A DNA stretch of 64,000 bases from Thioalkalivibrio sp. ALJ24. Its GTDB lineage: Bacteria; Pseudomonadota; Gammaproteobacteria; Ectothiorhodospirales; Ectothiorhodospiraceae. Below are positions 17,064-26,608 of this stretch, piece by piece. Every line of letters starts with the position of its first letter. Positions within the stretch are counted from its first letter, which is position 1. The position numbers and the translations under genes were made by a program. The DNA is taken from assembly GCF_000377785.1 (NCBI RefSeq), contig NZ_KB898733.1, forward strand, positions 3,622 to 67,621, written 5' to 3'. The notes below the pieces were generated by a model. That model searched no databases. It saw nothing but the letters and a program-made list of their open reading frames with translations, and had not been told where the DNA came from.

Positions 17064-18307
17064 AGATAGGGGTGGCCCGCGGAGGGGTAGCGGTACGCGA
17101 CCAGGGGGACGAGCAGGATCTGAAGCTGAACCTGCATCGGTACCTGGTCGAGTCCATCGAGGAAGATGAGGTGGAACTCTCGTCATGGGTGCGAGGTGCA
17201 GTCCTCGAATACGTACGGGAGAAGGTTGCTCAGTACGTCGCCGGACATCAGCTGCCGCTGACCCAGATGGATCTCGACCGACTGGCCGAAGATCTGGTGG
17301 ACGAACTGACCGGGCTGGGGCCGCTTCAGGCGCTGCTGTCGGATCCCTCGGTGTCGGAAATCCTGGTCAACGGTGCCCAGCACATCGTGGTGGAACGTGA
17401 AGGACGTCTGGAGGAGACGGATCGGCGATTCATTGATGACGCCCATGTGCGTCGGGTAATCGAACGCATTCTCGCTCCGCTGGGTCGCCGGCTGGATGAA
17501 GCGAGCCCGATGGTGGACGGACGGTTGCCGGATGGCAGCCGGGTTAACGCGGTTATCCCGCCGGTCGCGATGGACGGGCCCTCCATCTCCATTCGCAAAT
17601 TCAAGGCAGATCCTCTTCAGGGAAGGGACCTGGTCGTCTACGGCACGCTCAACGAGGAACTGCTGTCCTTTCTCCGCAACGCCGTCGAGCGGCGAGCCAA
17701 CATCCTGGTGAGCGGCGGTACCAGCACCGGCAAGACGACCCTTCTGAACGTACTGAGTGGATTCATCGGCGACTCGGAGCGCGTCGTCACCATTGAGGAT
17801 ACGGGGGAGCTTCAGCTGGGCCACCGCCATGTCGTTCGTCTGGAAACCCGTCCTCCGAACGTCGAGGGTTTCGGCGAAGTAACGGCGCGCGATCTGGTGA
17901 AGAACGCCCTGCGCATGCGTCCTGATCGAATCGTGCTGGGTGAGGTCCGCGGCGACGAGGTGATGGACATGATGCAGGCGATGAATACCGGCCATGACGG
18001 CTCCATGTCCACGATTCATGCCAACAGCGCCAGTGATGCATTGCTGCGCATGGAAGCCCTGTTCGGCATGGCCGGTCGCCAGATCCAGGAGGCGACCGTG
18101 AGGCAGATGATCGGGGCGGCCGTCGACGTGATCGTTCAGCTGGTGCGGTTGCCGAATGGACGTCGCTGCATCAGCGAGGTCGCGGAGGTGGTGTCGGTGC
18201 GTGACGGTCATTACGTCACCAACGTGCTGTTCGAACTGGACCGTGCCCACGACCGGATCGTGCACCGGGAAGGTGCGCCGGCGTCCGGCAAGCTGCGGAG
18301 AAACTGA
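17060..18307 (+). CDS. tadA: Tad pilus assembly ATPase TadA/CpaF
   Basis: 415 residues from ATG 17060 (AGGAGGA before it, start overlapping the tadZ stop). It has the N-terminal domain of the family ([20 protein letters not shown]), then the VirB11-type ATPase: Walker [16 protein letters not shown], Asp box [12 protein letters not shown], Walker B region [20 protein letters not shown], His box [18 protein letters not shown]. It drives Flp pilus assembly from the cytoplasm with TadB and TadC. Confidence 0.96.
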   Translation: MKIGVARGGVAVRDQGDEQDLKLNLHRYLVESIEEDEVELSSWVRGAVLEYVREKVAQYVAGHQLPLTQMDLDRLAEDLVDELTGLGPLQALLSDPSVSEILVNGAQHIVVEREGRLEETDRRFIDDAHVRRVIERILAPLGRRLDEASPMVDGRLPDGSRVNAVIPPVAMDGPSISIRKFKADPLQGRDLVVYGTLNEELLSFLRNAVERRANILVSGGTSTGKTTLLNVLSGFIGDSERVVTIEDTGELQLGHRHVVRLETRPPNVEGFGEVTARDLVKNALRMRPDRIVLGEVRGDEVMDMMQAMNTGHDGSMSTIHANSASDALLRMEALFGMAGRQIQEATVRQMIGAAVDVIVQLVRLPNGRRCISEVAEVVSVRDGHYVTNVLFELDRAHDRIVHREGAPASGKLRRN

Positions 18308-18346
18308 AGGGATGGCCCCGGGAGCGCCAGGCCAGGGGAGGGGGCG

Positions 18347-19240
18347 ATGATGGAACCTCAGGGATACCTGTTTCTGGGAGCAGCGGTGGCGATGCTTGCC
18401 GTGGGTGTGCTGGTGCTGCGCGCGGGCTGGACCCGGGTAGACAACGCGGCAATCGATGAACGCCTGAGGACTGCGGGGAGCGTGGCCAACGGCGATCCGA
18501 CGCATCGTCGGTCCGGGCTGGAACGACTGTGGCTGCGGGCCGGAATGGGTGAAAGCCGCCTTCCTGCCGCCGCGCTCGCGGCGCTGTGGCTGCTCGTGAT
18601 CCTGACGGGCAGCGTGCTGGGAGGCTGGCCGGGTCTGCTGGGCGGAATTGTCGCGGGGCTGGGGATGAATTACGCCGTGCTGACCTGGTCGGCCCGGCGG
18701 CGACGTGAATTCCTCCAGCAGCAGCTTCCCGGATTTGCCGAACACGTGGTGCGGAGTCTGCGTGCCGGCCGGACGCTCCCGGCTGCAGTGACGAGCGCGG
18801 CGGCGGAGATGCGTGCCCCGCTGGGGGAGGTTCTGGCGCGGGTCGTGCGGGAGGTCGATCTGGGCGTGAGTCTGGGCGAGGCGATGGAGAGTGTCGCCGA
18901 GGACTATGATCTGCGTCCGCTGCGGCTGTTGGCCCTGGGGGTCCAGTTCAACATGCGTTACGGCGGCAGTGCCGTGGAACTGATGGAGCAGGTGGTGCGC
19001 ATGCTCCGGCAGCAGGAGCAGGCGCGCCGTGAATTGCGTGCGCTTACGGGCGAGACGCGGGTGAGCGCGCTGGTCTTGGCGGTGCTGCCGATCGGACTGG
19101 CGGGCTATACGGTCTCCATGAACCCTGATTACTACGCTGCAATGCTCGAAAGCACCGCCGGTACCGCGGTCCTCGTGGGAGCGATCGTCTGGCAGGCACT
19201 GGGCGTTCTGATCCTTTGGCGCATGCTGCGAAGTCTTTGA
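18347..19240 (+). CDS. tadB: Tad inner membrane platform protein TadB
   Basis: 297 residues. One N-terminal span (FLGAAVAMLAVGVLVLRAG), two more near residues 75-110, a T2SSF domain (QQLPGFAEHVVRSLRAGRTL ... VREVDLGVSLGEAMESVAED) and two C-terminal spans. This is the layout of TadB, one of the paired platform proteins above the TadA ATPase. It is separated from tadA by 39 bp and from tadC by 10 bp. Confidence 0.93.
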   Translation: MMEPQGYLFLGAAVAMLAVGVLVLRAGWTRVDNAAIDERLRTAGSVANGDPTHRRSGLERLWLRAGMGESRLPAAALAALWLLVILTGSVLGGWPGLLGGIVAGLGMNYAVLTWSARRRREFLQQQLPGFAEHVVRSLRAGRTLPAAVTSAAAEMRAPLGEVLARVVREVDLGVSLGEAMESVAEDYDLRPLRLLALGVQFNMRYGGSAVELMEQVVRMLRQQEQARRELRALTGETRVSALVLAVLPIGLAGYTVSMNPDYYAAMLESTAGTAVLVGAIVWQALGVLILWRMLRSL

Positions 19241-19250
19241 GGGGTATGTG

Positions 19251-20195
19251 ATGACGCTCGGCATGTGGTTGCTACTGATGGCGGTCCTGCTGCTTCTGGG
19301 CGGCGGTGTCATGACGGCATGGCTCTGGTGGCAGGGGAGCGGGGAGCGCGACGCCATCACCGCGCGCCTGGAAGGAACAACGGGGGCGGAAGCGGTGAAC
19401 TACGGCTCGGCCGCTGGGGTGGAACGCCCGGCAAGGGCCCGTACACGCCCGTCCGCTGCGGGGCTGGTCGCAAGATTGCGGGGCTCGGACCCGGAGCTGG
19501 CGCGGCTTCTGCGGCGTGCAGGTCTGATCCGGCCGGCGAAGCGGCGGGCCACCGCATTTATGGTCCAGTTCGCTCCGATCGTCCTGGTGGCTGTTCTGTT
19601 TTTGCTGCTGGCTGCCACCGGGGATGGCCTTGAGGGAGGCGACCTCCTTGTGGTCGGGGCCGGTGGACTGGCGGCACTGATGTTGCCCCGGCGGGTGATT
19701 GCGGCGGTGGCGAACGAGCGCGGACGGCGGATCGGCGATCAGGTCAACGTGATGGTTCAGCTTCTGCGGATGCTGTTTGATTCCGGCCAGTCGGCAGACG
19801 GGGCCCTGCGCGTGGTGGCGACGGAGAGCCGCGCGTTGATCCCGGATCTTGCGGCGGAGCTTGACGTGGTCCTGCAGAAGGTTGGCACCGGGGTCTCGCT
19901 GGCGCAGGCCCTCGGTGACATGGCAGAGGGACTGGAAGTCGCGGAGCTGGATGATGCGGTCCTGATCCTGAAACAGCTGGTGGAACAGGGCGGGGATGTG
20001 AAGGCACCGCTGCAACGGCTGTCGCAACTGATCGAAGACCGTCAGCGGACCCGGGTGCAGGAGCGGGTGAACAAGATGTCGGCGCGCATGAGCGTGGTGA
20101 TGATGCTGTTTCTGTTCCCGGCCCTGCTCGCGGTGCTGGCGGCGCCAGGATTCATTGGCCTGATCGACGCACTGGGGGGAGTCGGTGATGGATAG
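19251..20195 (+). CDS. tadC: Tad inner membrane platform protein TadC
   Basis: 314 residues from ATG 19251 (a GTG lies just before it). N-terminal span, two spans at about residues 105-150, a T2SSF domain (NVMVQLLRMLFDSGQSADGA ... LQKVGTGVSLAQALGDMAEG) and a C-terminal span pair (MLFLFPALLAVLAAPGFIGL). It pairs with TadB. Its last 8 bases overlap the tadD gene. Confidence 0.93.
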   Translation: MTLGMWLLLMAVLLLLGGGVMTAWLWWQGSGERDAITARLEGTTGAEAVNYGSAAGVERPARARTRPSAAGLVARLRGSDPELARLLRRAGLIRPAKRRATAFMVQFAPIVLVAVLFLLLAATGDGLEGGDLLVVGAGGLAALMLPRRVIAAVANERGRRIGDQVNVMVQLLRMLFDSGQSADGALRVVATESRALIPDLAAELDVVLQKVGTGVSLAQALGDMAEGLEVAELDDAVLILKQLVEQGGDVKAPLQRLSQLIEDRQRTRVQERVNKMSARMSVVMMLFLFPALLAVLAAPGFIGLIDALGGVGDG

Positions 20196-20979
20196 AACGC
20201 GACATCGGATTGCAGGTTCATTGGCGGTGATCGTGACGTCATTGCTGCTGCATGGCTGTGCGGCGCTGCCCACGGGCGGTGGCGGTGGCGATGGAGCTGA
20301 GCAGCATACTGCTGCGTTGGACTGTGCCTCCGATCTGGGGACCGAAACGCGTATGGCGATGCAGATGGCCGAGGAGCAGGCGATGGAGGGCCGCTGGTAT
20401 GCGGCCCTGGCCGAACTTGATGCCCTGGGCACGCAGCACGACGAGGTGGTTCTGGCCCGTGGCCAGATACTGAGTCGTATTGGCCACGAGGATGCACGGG
20501 ATGCCTTCAGGCAGGTGAAGAATGATCCTTGCCACCGAGGGGCAGCCCATCACGGCCTGGGCATTCTGTCCCTGAGGAAGGCGGATTATGCAGCGGCGGA
20601 GGAGCACCTGCGCGAGGCGCGGATGGCGCTGCCCAACGTCTCGGACGTGCGGAATGATTACGGGTTCGTGCTGATGTTGCTGGGAAAAGACCACGATGCC
20701 GAGTTCGAGCTCAGGACCGCCCTGGAACTGGATGACGGGCGCTCGAGAGCACTGGAGAACCTCATGCTCCTGTACCTGAGTCGGGGCGAGACTCGGCCGC
20801 TGGATGACCTGGTCCGCGAACACGGGGCGGACGCGGAGATGGTGTCCCGCCTGAACGATCGCGTCGATCGGCTCGAGGCCACTCGTCTCGAGGCACAGGG
20901 CGAGATCATCTTGGGGCAGCCTCTGGATGGCACGGCCGACGAGTTTGAACTCGGAATCCCGAACGAAGGAGTGGAGTGA
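20188..20979 (+). CDS. tadD: TadD-like TPR lipoprotein
   Basis: 263 residues from ATG 20188. Signal peptide with lipobox (SLLLHGC, Cys near residue 25), then at least three TPR-like repeats: RWYAALAELDALGTQHDEVV, AHHGLGILSLRKADYAAAEE and VRNDYGFVLMLLGKDHDAEF. TadD is thought to help the secretin in the periplasm or outer membrane. The C-terminal ~60 residues lack TPRs. Its stop overlaps the ATG of the next gene. Confidence 0.88.
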   Translation: MDRTRHRIAGSLAVIVTSLLLHGCAALPTGGGGGDGAEQHTAALDCASDLGTETRMAMQMAEEQAMEGRWYAALAELDALGTQHDEVVLARGQILSRIGHEDARDAFRQVKNDPCHRGAAHHGLGILSLRKADYAAAEEHLREARMALPNVSDVRNDYGFVLMLLGKDHDAEFELRTALELDDGRSRALENLMLLYLSRGETRPLDDLVREHGADAEMVSRLNDRVDRLEATRLEAQGEIILGQPLDGTADEFELGIPNEGVE

Positions 20980-21287
20980 TGAAGGCATTAAGCGTGTTTT
21001 CGGTGGTGAGCGGCGGACTGTTCCTCGTGATGGGGATGATGGCCGGGCCTGTTACGGCCGGGACTGAGGTCGGTTCACGGGCAGTGGCGGACGCCGGGGT
21101 TGATTCATCCCCGTCGGCCGGGGCCCGCGACTGGCTGTCGATGCAGCGCGGCGGCGAGCAGGCTTCCGGCCATGTTCAGGGACTGTCGGAAGCGGCACGG
21201 ACCCGGGCACTGCGGCGTTACCTGGACAGCTTCAGCCACCCCATTCCTCCGCATTACATCGATCGGGATTCGTTCAGCGCGGATTGA
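20979..21287 (+). CDS. DUF3613 family exported protein of the Tad locus
   Basis: 102 residues from ATG 20979. Signal peptide ending near PVTAG. The conserved C-terminal motif reads WLSMQRGGEQASGHVQGLSE then RRYLDSFSHPIPPHY, which is the DUF3613 signature seen in Tad loci of many proteobacteria. The role is unknown; position suggests a periplasmic helper of pilus assembly. The gene overlaps tadD and is followed directly by the tadG-like gene. Confidence 0.82.
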   Translation: MKALSVFSVVSGGLFLVMGMMAGPVTAGTEVGSRAVADAGVDSSPSAGARDWLSMQRGGEQASGHVQGLSEAARTRALRRYLDSFSHPIPPHYIDRDSFSAD

Positions 21288-21304
21288 GCCGCGTCGGGGG
21301 CCAT

Positions 21305-23167
21305 ATGTTCACGTTGCGCTCGGGAAGCGGCATCCGCCGGCGAGGAACACCGCGGCATCAGGGCGGTGCTATTGGACTGATGGCGGCGCTGGTGCTGTTG
21401 CTGGTCATGCTCACCATGGCGCTCGCGATCGATGCGGGGCGCCTTTACATGGAACAGCGCGGCCTGCAGCGGATCGCGGACATGGCGGCCCTGGAGACTG
21501 CCCGTCACCACACTGGCTGCCAGGCCACCTCGGTGGATGCGGCTGAGCGTGCGCAGCGGAGCGCGGAGCGCAACGGTTTTTCCGGGGACCTGAAGGCCGG
21601 TGACGGACAGGTGCAACTGGGGGCGCTCGAAGTTGTGGACGGACTTCGGGTATTCGAGCTCGGCAGTGGCGATCCGGATGAAGTGCCGGAGGCCGTGCGT
21701 GTGGTGGCGACGGAGGAGGTGCCCTCCAGCGTTGTGCTGGGGGGGCTGCTGGGCGGGACGACCGCCCTGTCGGCCGAGGCCGTGGCACAGCGCCAGAACA
21801 TGGCCGGAATCTCCGCGGGTTCCTGGGCGGCACGGATCTCCGCTGAAGATTCGGTCCTGCTGAATCTGCTCCTAAACGAATTGCTGGGCAGCGATCTCGA
21901 TCTCGATGCGGTGGCCTACCGGGGGCTGGCCGATACGTCGATCACCCTGCTGCAGCTTGCCGACGACCTCAGGGTCGCGGGCGTGGATCTGGCGGTCGGG
22001 ACGGTCGACGAACTGCTGACCACCAGCGTGTCGGTCCTGGAGCTGGTCGAGGCGTCGATTTCGGCTGTGGACCGGCAGGACGTGGCGGATGTGGACCTCT
22101 CGGTACTGGAACAGCAACTGCTCGGCCTGAGAGTCGATGAGCTCGAGCTGGAGCTCGGGGACTTGCTTCACGTAGAGGCGCCCTCAGACCCGGAGGCTGC
22201 TCTGGATGCCGAGCTCAACGTGCTGGAGCTCATCCTGATGTCGGCCCTGACGGCCACCGGGGAGGACGCCCTCAACCTGGAACTTGAACTGCCGGTGGAT
22301 GTGCCCGGACTGGCCATGGTCGACGCAGGGGTGTCGATTGAGCTGGTCGAACCGCCGCAGATGGCGATCGGGCCACCGGGTGTCGTGCCCGGGAGTTCGG
22401 CCGGCGATGCCCCTGCCGACCGGTGGCGGACGCATCTGGAGACGGCTCAGGCGAGGATTCAGGTGGACCTGGGGCTGGGCATCCTGGGCGGACTGGAGGA
22501 TGGCGAAGGGCTGAATCACGATATCGAACTGGATCTGGGGCTGGCGGTTCAGGCCGCTCAGGGCGAAGCGTGGCTGGAAGGGGTCTCGTGCCCGGATGGA
22601 AACGGGGATGGAACCCGCGTGGATGTAGGGGCTCTGCCCGGACTCGCCAGCGTGCACATCGGGCGGTTCGCCAGCAGCGAGTCGGACGAATTGGAACCCT
22701 CCCGGCTGAAGATCCTCGGATTGGCCGAGGTGGATCTTCAGGCGGAGGTCCCCGTCGGGTCGAGCGGACCCGAGACCCTGGAATTCCTGGTGACCGATCG
22801 GTCCGAACTGCCCACGGAGCCGCTATCCACGTCGTCCGGCGTGGGGGATTCACTGGGGCACGGGGTGGAGACCCTGGGTGAAGAGCTAATTCTCGAAGTC
22901 CGTGTCCTCCCCACGTTTGAAGGGGAAGTGTGCGACGGGCTTCTCGGGGGGCTGTTATGCGGGGTCGCGGATCTGGTCAACGAGGTCCTGGCGGTTGTGG
23001 TAACCCCGATCCTGCGCGCCCTGCTGGCGGACGTCGTGGCGCCACTGCTCAACGTGGTGGGCGAAATTCTCATCGACCCGCTCCTGGATATTCTGGGCGT
23101 GAAGGTTGGCGGAATGGATGTCCAGGTGGTGGAGTTGCGTGAAGGTGGCGTTGATCTGGTGCGGTGA
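21305..23167 (+). CDS. tadG: TadG-like protein with Tad_N domain and long Leu/Asp-rich region
   Basis: I chose ATG 21305; a TTG at 21284 overlapping the previous stop is also possible. The N-terminus is RRRGTPRHQGGAIGLMAALV followed by a span and IDAGRLYMEQRGLQRIADMA, the Tad_N domain of TadG-type pseudopilin-anchored proteins. The rest (~residues 200-620) is acidic and rich in Leu, Val and Asp, unlike the von Willebrand domain of classical TadG. Near the end are hydrophobic stretches (LLGGLLCGVADLVNEVLAVV). No D-x-S-x-S MIDAS motif was found. It may be an extracellular component tuned to high salt. Confidence 0.8.
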   Translation: MFTLRSGSGIRRRGTPRHQGGAIGLMAALVLLLVMLTMALAIDAGRLYMEQRGLQRIADMAALETARHHTGCQATSVDAAERAQRSAERNGFSGDLKAGDGQVQLGALEVVDGLRVFELGSGDPDEVPEAVRVVATEEVPSSVVLGGLLGGTTALSAEAVAQRQNMAGISAGSWAARISAEDSVLLNLLLNELLGSDLDLDAVAYRGLADTSITLLQLADDLRVAGVDLAVGTVDELLTTSVSVLELVEASISAVDRQDVADVDLSVLEQQLLGLRVDELELELGDLLHVEAPSDPEAALDAELNVLELILMSALTATGEDALNLELELPVDVPGLAMVDAGVSIELVEPPQMAIGPPGVVPGSSAGDAPADRWRTHLETAQARIQVDLGLGILGGLEDGEGLNHDIELDLGLAVQAAQGEAWLEGVSCPDGNGDGTRVDVGALPGLASVHIGRFASSESDELEPSRLKILGLAEVDLQAEVPVGSSGPETLEFLVTDRSELPTEPLSTSSGVGDSLGHGVETLGEELILEVRVLPTFEGEVCDGLLGGLLCGVADLVNEVLAVVVTPILRALLADVVAPLLNVVGEILIDPLLDILGVKVGGMDVQVVELREGGVDLVR

Positions 23168-23197
23168 CGCTCATCGCGCCGCGGATGGAGAGACCGG

Positions 23198-23665
23198 ATG
23201 GAATCGAACAAGGCGTTTGCGAGGATGCGTCATGGACGCCGCAGGTCGCGTCAGGGCGGGGCGGTGGCGATCGAATTCGCGCTGACTTTCGTGATTTTCT
23301 TCGCGGTGTTTTACGCGATTGTGTCTTATTCCTTTCCCCTCCTGCTCATGCAGAACATGCACACCGCCGCTGCGGAAGGCGTGCGGGTTGCCATCCAGGT
23401 CGATCCGGCGGCGGATGATGCAGTGGAGCGGATGGAGGTGCTTTCGGCCGAGCATGCCGAGCGCATCATGGAAGACGCCCGGATGCTTGCCCTGTTCCCG
23501 GGGGATTTCGAGATCACGGCAGACATGGATGAGGACGTGCTGGAAGTTACGATCGTCTATGACTACGCGCAGGCGCCCTTGCTGGTGCCCATCGAACTGC
23601 CGGGGATCGGCCCTGTGCCCAGAATGCCGGGGGACTTACGCGCGCAGGCATCGATTGACATGTAG
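23198..23665 (+). CDS. tadE: TadE-like pseudopilin
   Basis: 155 residues. The N-terminus RSRQGGAVAIEFALTFVIFF is the TadE prepilin-like segment, with Gly-Gly before the hydrophobic stretch and the Glu after it. A periplasmic domain of ~100 residues follows. Cut by TadV, such minor pilins join the Tad pilus base. It closes the structural part of the operon; the regulator gene follows after 13 bp. Confidence 0.9.
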   Translation: MESNKAFARMRHGRRRSRQGGAVAIEFALTFVIFFAVFYAIVSYSFPLLLMQNMHTAAAEGVRVAIQVDPAADDAVERMEVLSAEHAERIMEDARMLALFPGDFEITADMDEDVLEVTIVYDYAQAPLLVPIELPGIGPVPRMPGDLRAQASIDM

Positions 23666-23678
23666 GCAGGAGGGGACG

Positions 23679-24101
23679 ATGGACGATTTGAAAAAGGTGT
23701 TGCTCGTGGATGATGACGCGGATATCCACGAGGAGTTGCGGGAGGCCCTGGAGGCCGGTGGTTATCAGGTGTGGCACGAGGCGAACGGTGAGGGGGCGCG
23801 GAGTGTTCTCGGAAAGCACCCGGGAATCCGCATCGTCCTTCTGGATCTGCGACTGCCGGGCGAGGACGGCATGGCAATCCTGGAGTCGATTCGGCGTGAC
23901 TTCGGCGACGCTCATGCGGTGATCATGGTGACCGGGCACGGCAGCAAGGACACGGCAATCACGGCGCTGAGGCAGGGCGTAACGGATTTTCTGGAGAAAC
24001 CGGTGGATCCCGATTCGCTGTTTTCCGCGCTGGAGCGCGCGGAAAGGCTGCTAATGGAAAAAGACTTGCAGGTGCATTCCGCGGATGGTTGTGACGGGTA
24101 A
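23679..24101 (+). CDS. Single-domain response regulator (CheY-like receiver)
   Basis: 140 residues from ATG 23679, with AGGAGGGG before it. Receiver fold: acidic pair VLLVDDDAD, phospho-acceptor in IVLLDLRLPGEDG, Thr in IMVTGHGS, Lys in FLEKPVD. There is no output domain, only ~20 extra residues. It lies between tadE and a PAS histidine kinase on the same strand, so it is probably the kinase's partner or a phosphate relay toward the LuxR-type regulator at 26609-27382. Confidence 0.9.
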   Translation: MDDLKKVLLVDDDADIHEELREALEAGGYQVWHEANGEGARSVLGKHPGIRIVLLDLRLPGEDGMAILESIRRDFGDAHAVIMVTGHGSKDTAITALRQGVTDFLEKPVDPDSLFSALERAERLLMEKDLQVHSADGCDG

Positions 24102-24188
24102 GCGTGCGCGCCGGACCGATTTTGCGATCGGATGGTGATGACAGGGGCATAAGCGGCCTGTGCCGGACCGGCCGGGCAGGAGTACAGC

Positions 24189-26594
24189 ATGCTGATGGAC
24201 GCAGAGTCTGTTGAAGGCGTACGGCAACACGGAGAAGACCCTCGGAACGCGATTGATACGTTGATCCGCTCGATGATGGTGACGCCGCTCGTTCGGCAGG
24301 CGGAAGGGCGTTATCTGGATCGGGTGCTGGCGGACCTGGGGCGGATGATGGCCGCGGACCGGGCCCTGCTTGTGGTACGAGAGGAACAGGGCCGGGGGGA
24401 CGGGCGGATTGAACGAAGCTGGGTGCTTCATGAAGGCATGGTTGCGCCGGCGGGAGCGGATGAACCCCGGCGTCTTCTGGAGTGCGCCGCCGTACGCGGC
24501 GAGATCGAACATGGTCGTGTGGTTTTTCTGGAAGGTTCGCGCGAAGACTGTGCCGGCAGGGTGCTTGTACGCCGTGGTGTACGGTCGCTGGTTCTGCTTC
24601 CATTGCTGGCCGGCGGAAGGGAATGGGGGGCCGTGCTGGTAGAGTCGCTGTCGGATCGGGCGGACTGGGCTACGTGGTCGTCAGGTCTGGCCCCGATTGC
24701 CGCCATGCTGGGCGGAATTCTTGCGGCGCGTCAGGAAACTGCGCGGGTTTCGCTCACGCAGAGCCATGCGGATGCGGTTGAAAGGGTCGAAGCGATGGGG
24801 TCGTGGACTTTTGACCCCGAGGCCCGGCGACTCTGGCTTTCATCGGAGGCCCGTCGGCTGGCTGCCGATCCCGAAGGTCCGGATCTGGCTGAGGCGTTTG
24901 GCGTGATCGCCGAAGATCGAAGCCGCCTGAAGGCCTGGGTCGAGTCGCTGTGCGGGTCAGCGGGAATGGCGCCGGCCGAACTGACCGTCAGGGCTGCGGG
25001 AGGCGGTCAAGGGTCCTCCCTGCGTTTGCGTTTCCGTGGAGTATGTGCCCTTGGTGATGGCTCCGGCCATGTGCGGAGGGGAACGGTTACGGATGTCAGT
25101 GCACGTGACGAAGGAGACCGGCGTCACCAGGAAACGAATGAGCTGTTCGAGGTGTTGCTGGAGTCGGCACCGGTCTTGGTGTATCTGGGCCACCTTTGGG
25201 TTGGAGGATTGCGCGTAACGCATGCGAGTGCGTCGTTGTGGAGCATCACCGGCAGTCAGGATCCGGCCTGCCTGGAAACCGCCAGCCTTGCGTCCAGGAC
25301 TCACCCCAACGATCTTGCAGTGGTGCGGGAGCGGTTGGAAAGGCTGGAATCGGAAGGTCGTTTCGAAGGAGCGTATCGGCTGAGGAATGCGGACGGCGAT
25401 TACTCCTGGGTTTATGAGGAAATCCGCCTTACGGGTCCCGGGGCGGACAGTCGTTTGGTGGGGATCCTTCTGGATATTACTGAACGAAAATCGTTCGAGG
25501 CCAACGTGTATGCCAGTGAGCGTCGCTACCGGGCTATCGTGGAGGATGCCCCCGTATTTATCGTGCGGTTCGGTGCGGATCTGAAGCTGAATTTCGCCAA
25601 TACAGCATTCGTGGATGCATTCGGTTTTGAGCCCCAGCAAGGCCCGGAGGGCCATTCGTGGCCAGAGTTTCTCGGTGAAGACGAAATCCGACAGCTAGGG
25701 ACGCGTCTCGCCGGACTGAGCCCCTCAAACCCTACGGTGGGTCATGAGATGGAGATGGTCCTTCCGGAACTCGGAGTTCGGTCGGTAGTGTGGTCGGAAC
25801 GCGGCTTTTTCGACGATCGGGGCGATCTCGTCGAGGTGCAGGCGGTAGGACGAGACAACACGGAGATTCGGGAGGCGCGTGAGAAGCTGATTCATGCCGC
25901 CAAGATGGCGACACTCGGAGAAATGGCCACCGGTGCGGCGCACGAAATCAACCAACCCCTCAATGTCATACGCATGGCTGCCCACAATGCCCGGCGGCTT
26001 CTGGACAGCAGGGAAGAGAACCCGGAGCCGTTGCTGGCCAAGCTCGACCGAATCGAAGGGCAGGTATCGCGGGCCGCGAGTATCATCGACCAGATGCGGA
26101 TGTTCGGACGACGCAGCGACCGGACCCCGGTTCTTTTTTCTGTGCGGGAGGCGGTTGATAACGCATTGGTCTTGGTACGGGAGCAGTTTGGAAACAATGG
26201 CATTGATCTGCAGCTCGATACGGAGATCGAGGTGTCGGATAACGTCCTGGGTCACCGTGATCAGCTGGAACAGGTATTGATGAACCTGATGGTCAATGCG
26301 CGAGATGCCATCGTGTCTTCTGGAAGTGAGTCCGGACACTCGATCCGGATCCGACTGGCAAGCACGGATGATGGCGGGACTATCTTGCTGGAGGTTTCGG
26401 ATACGGGGGGAGGCGTCGACGAAGGGGTTCAGGACAGGATGTTTGAGCCGTTCTTCACAACCAAGGAAGTCGGGAAAGGGACCGGTCTGGGGTTGTCCAT
26501 CAGTTTCGGAATCATTCAGGAAATGGGGGGGCGGTTAACGGTGACCAATCAGGAAAGGGGTGCTTGTTTCCGTATCGAGCTGCCCGCCGGATAG
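24189..26594 (+). CDS. PAS-domain sensor histidine kinase
   Basis: 801 residues from ATG 24189 (AGGAG before it). A GAF-like N-terminal domain (~20-190) and several PAS segments (HTNDLAVVRERLERLESEGR-like region near 380, here HPNDLAVVRERLERLESEGR; and RYRAIVEDAPVFIVRFG near 440) come first. The kinase core has the H-box MATGAAHEINQPLNVIRMAA, N-box NLMVNARDAI, and G-boxes VSDTGGGVDEG and GTGLGLSISFGII. No membrane span is visible, so it is a cytoplasmic sensor. It converges with the LuxR-type regulator, 14 bp away, and probably controls the Tad locus (inference). Confidence 0.92.
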   Translation: MLMDAESVEGVRQHGEDPRNAIDTLIRSMMVTPLVRQAEGRYLDRVLADLGRMMAADRALLVVREEQGRGDGRIERSWVLHEGMVAPAGADEPRRLLECAAVRGEIEHGRVVFLEGSREDCAGRVLVRRGVRSLVLLPLLAGGREWGAVLVESLSDRADWATWSSGLAPIAAMLGGILAARQETARVSLTQSHADAVERVEAMGSWTFDPEARRLWLSSEARRLAADPEGPDLAEAFGVIAEDRSRLKAWVESLCGSAGMAPAELTVRAAGGGQGSSLRLRFRGVCALGDGSGHVRRGTVTDVSARDEGDRRHQETNELFEVLLESAPVLVYLGHLWVGGLRVTHASASLWSITGSQDPACLETASLASRTHPNDLAVVRERLERLESEGRFEGAYRLRNADGDYSWVYEEIRLTGPGADSRLVGILLDITERKSFEANVYASERRYRAIVEDAPVFIVRFGADLKLNFANTAFVDAFGFEPQQGPEGHSWPEFLGEDEIRQLGTRLAGLSPSNPTVGHEMEMVLPELGVRSVVWSERGFFDDRGDLVEVQAVGRDNTEIREAREKLIHAAKMATLGEMATGAAHEINQPLNVIRMAAHNARRLLDSREENPEPLLAKLDRIEGQVSRAASIIDQMRMFGRRSDRTPVLFSVREAVDNALVLVREQFGNNGIDLQLDTEIEVSDNVLGHRDQLEQVLMNLMVNARDAIVSSGSESGHSIRIRLASTDDGGTILLEVSDTGGGVDEGVQDRMFEPFFTTKEVGKGTGLGLSISFGIIQEMGGRLTVTNQERGACFRIELPAG

Positions 26595-26608
26595 AAGCGG
26601 GCGACGGA

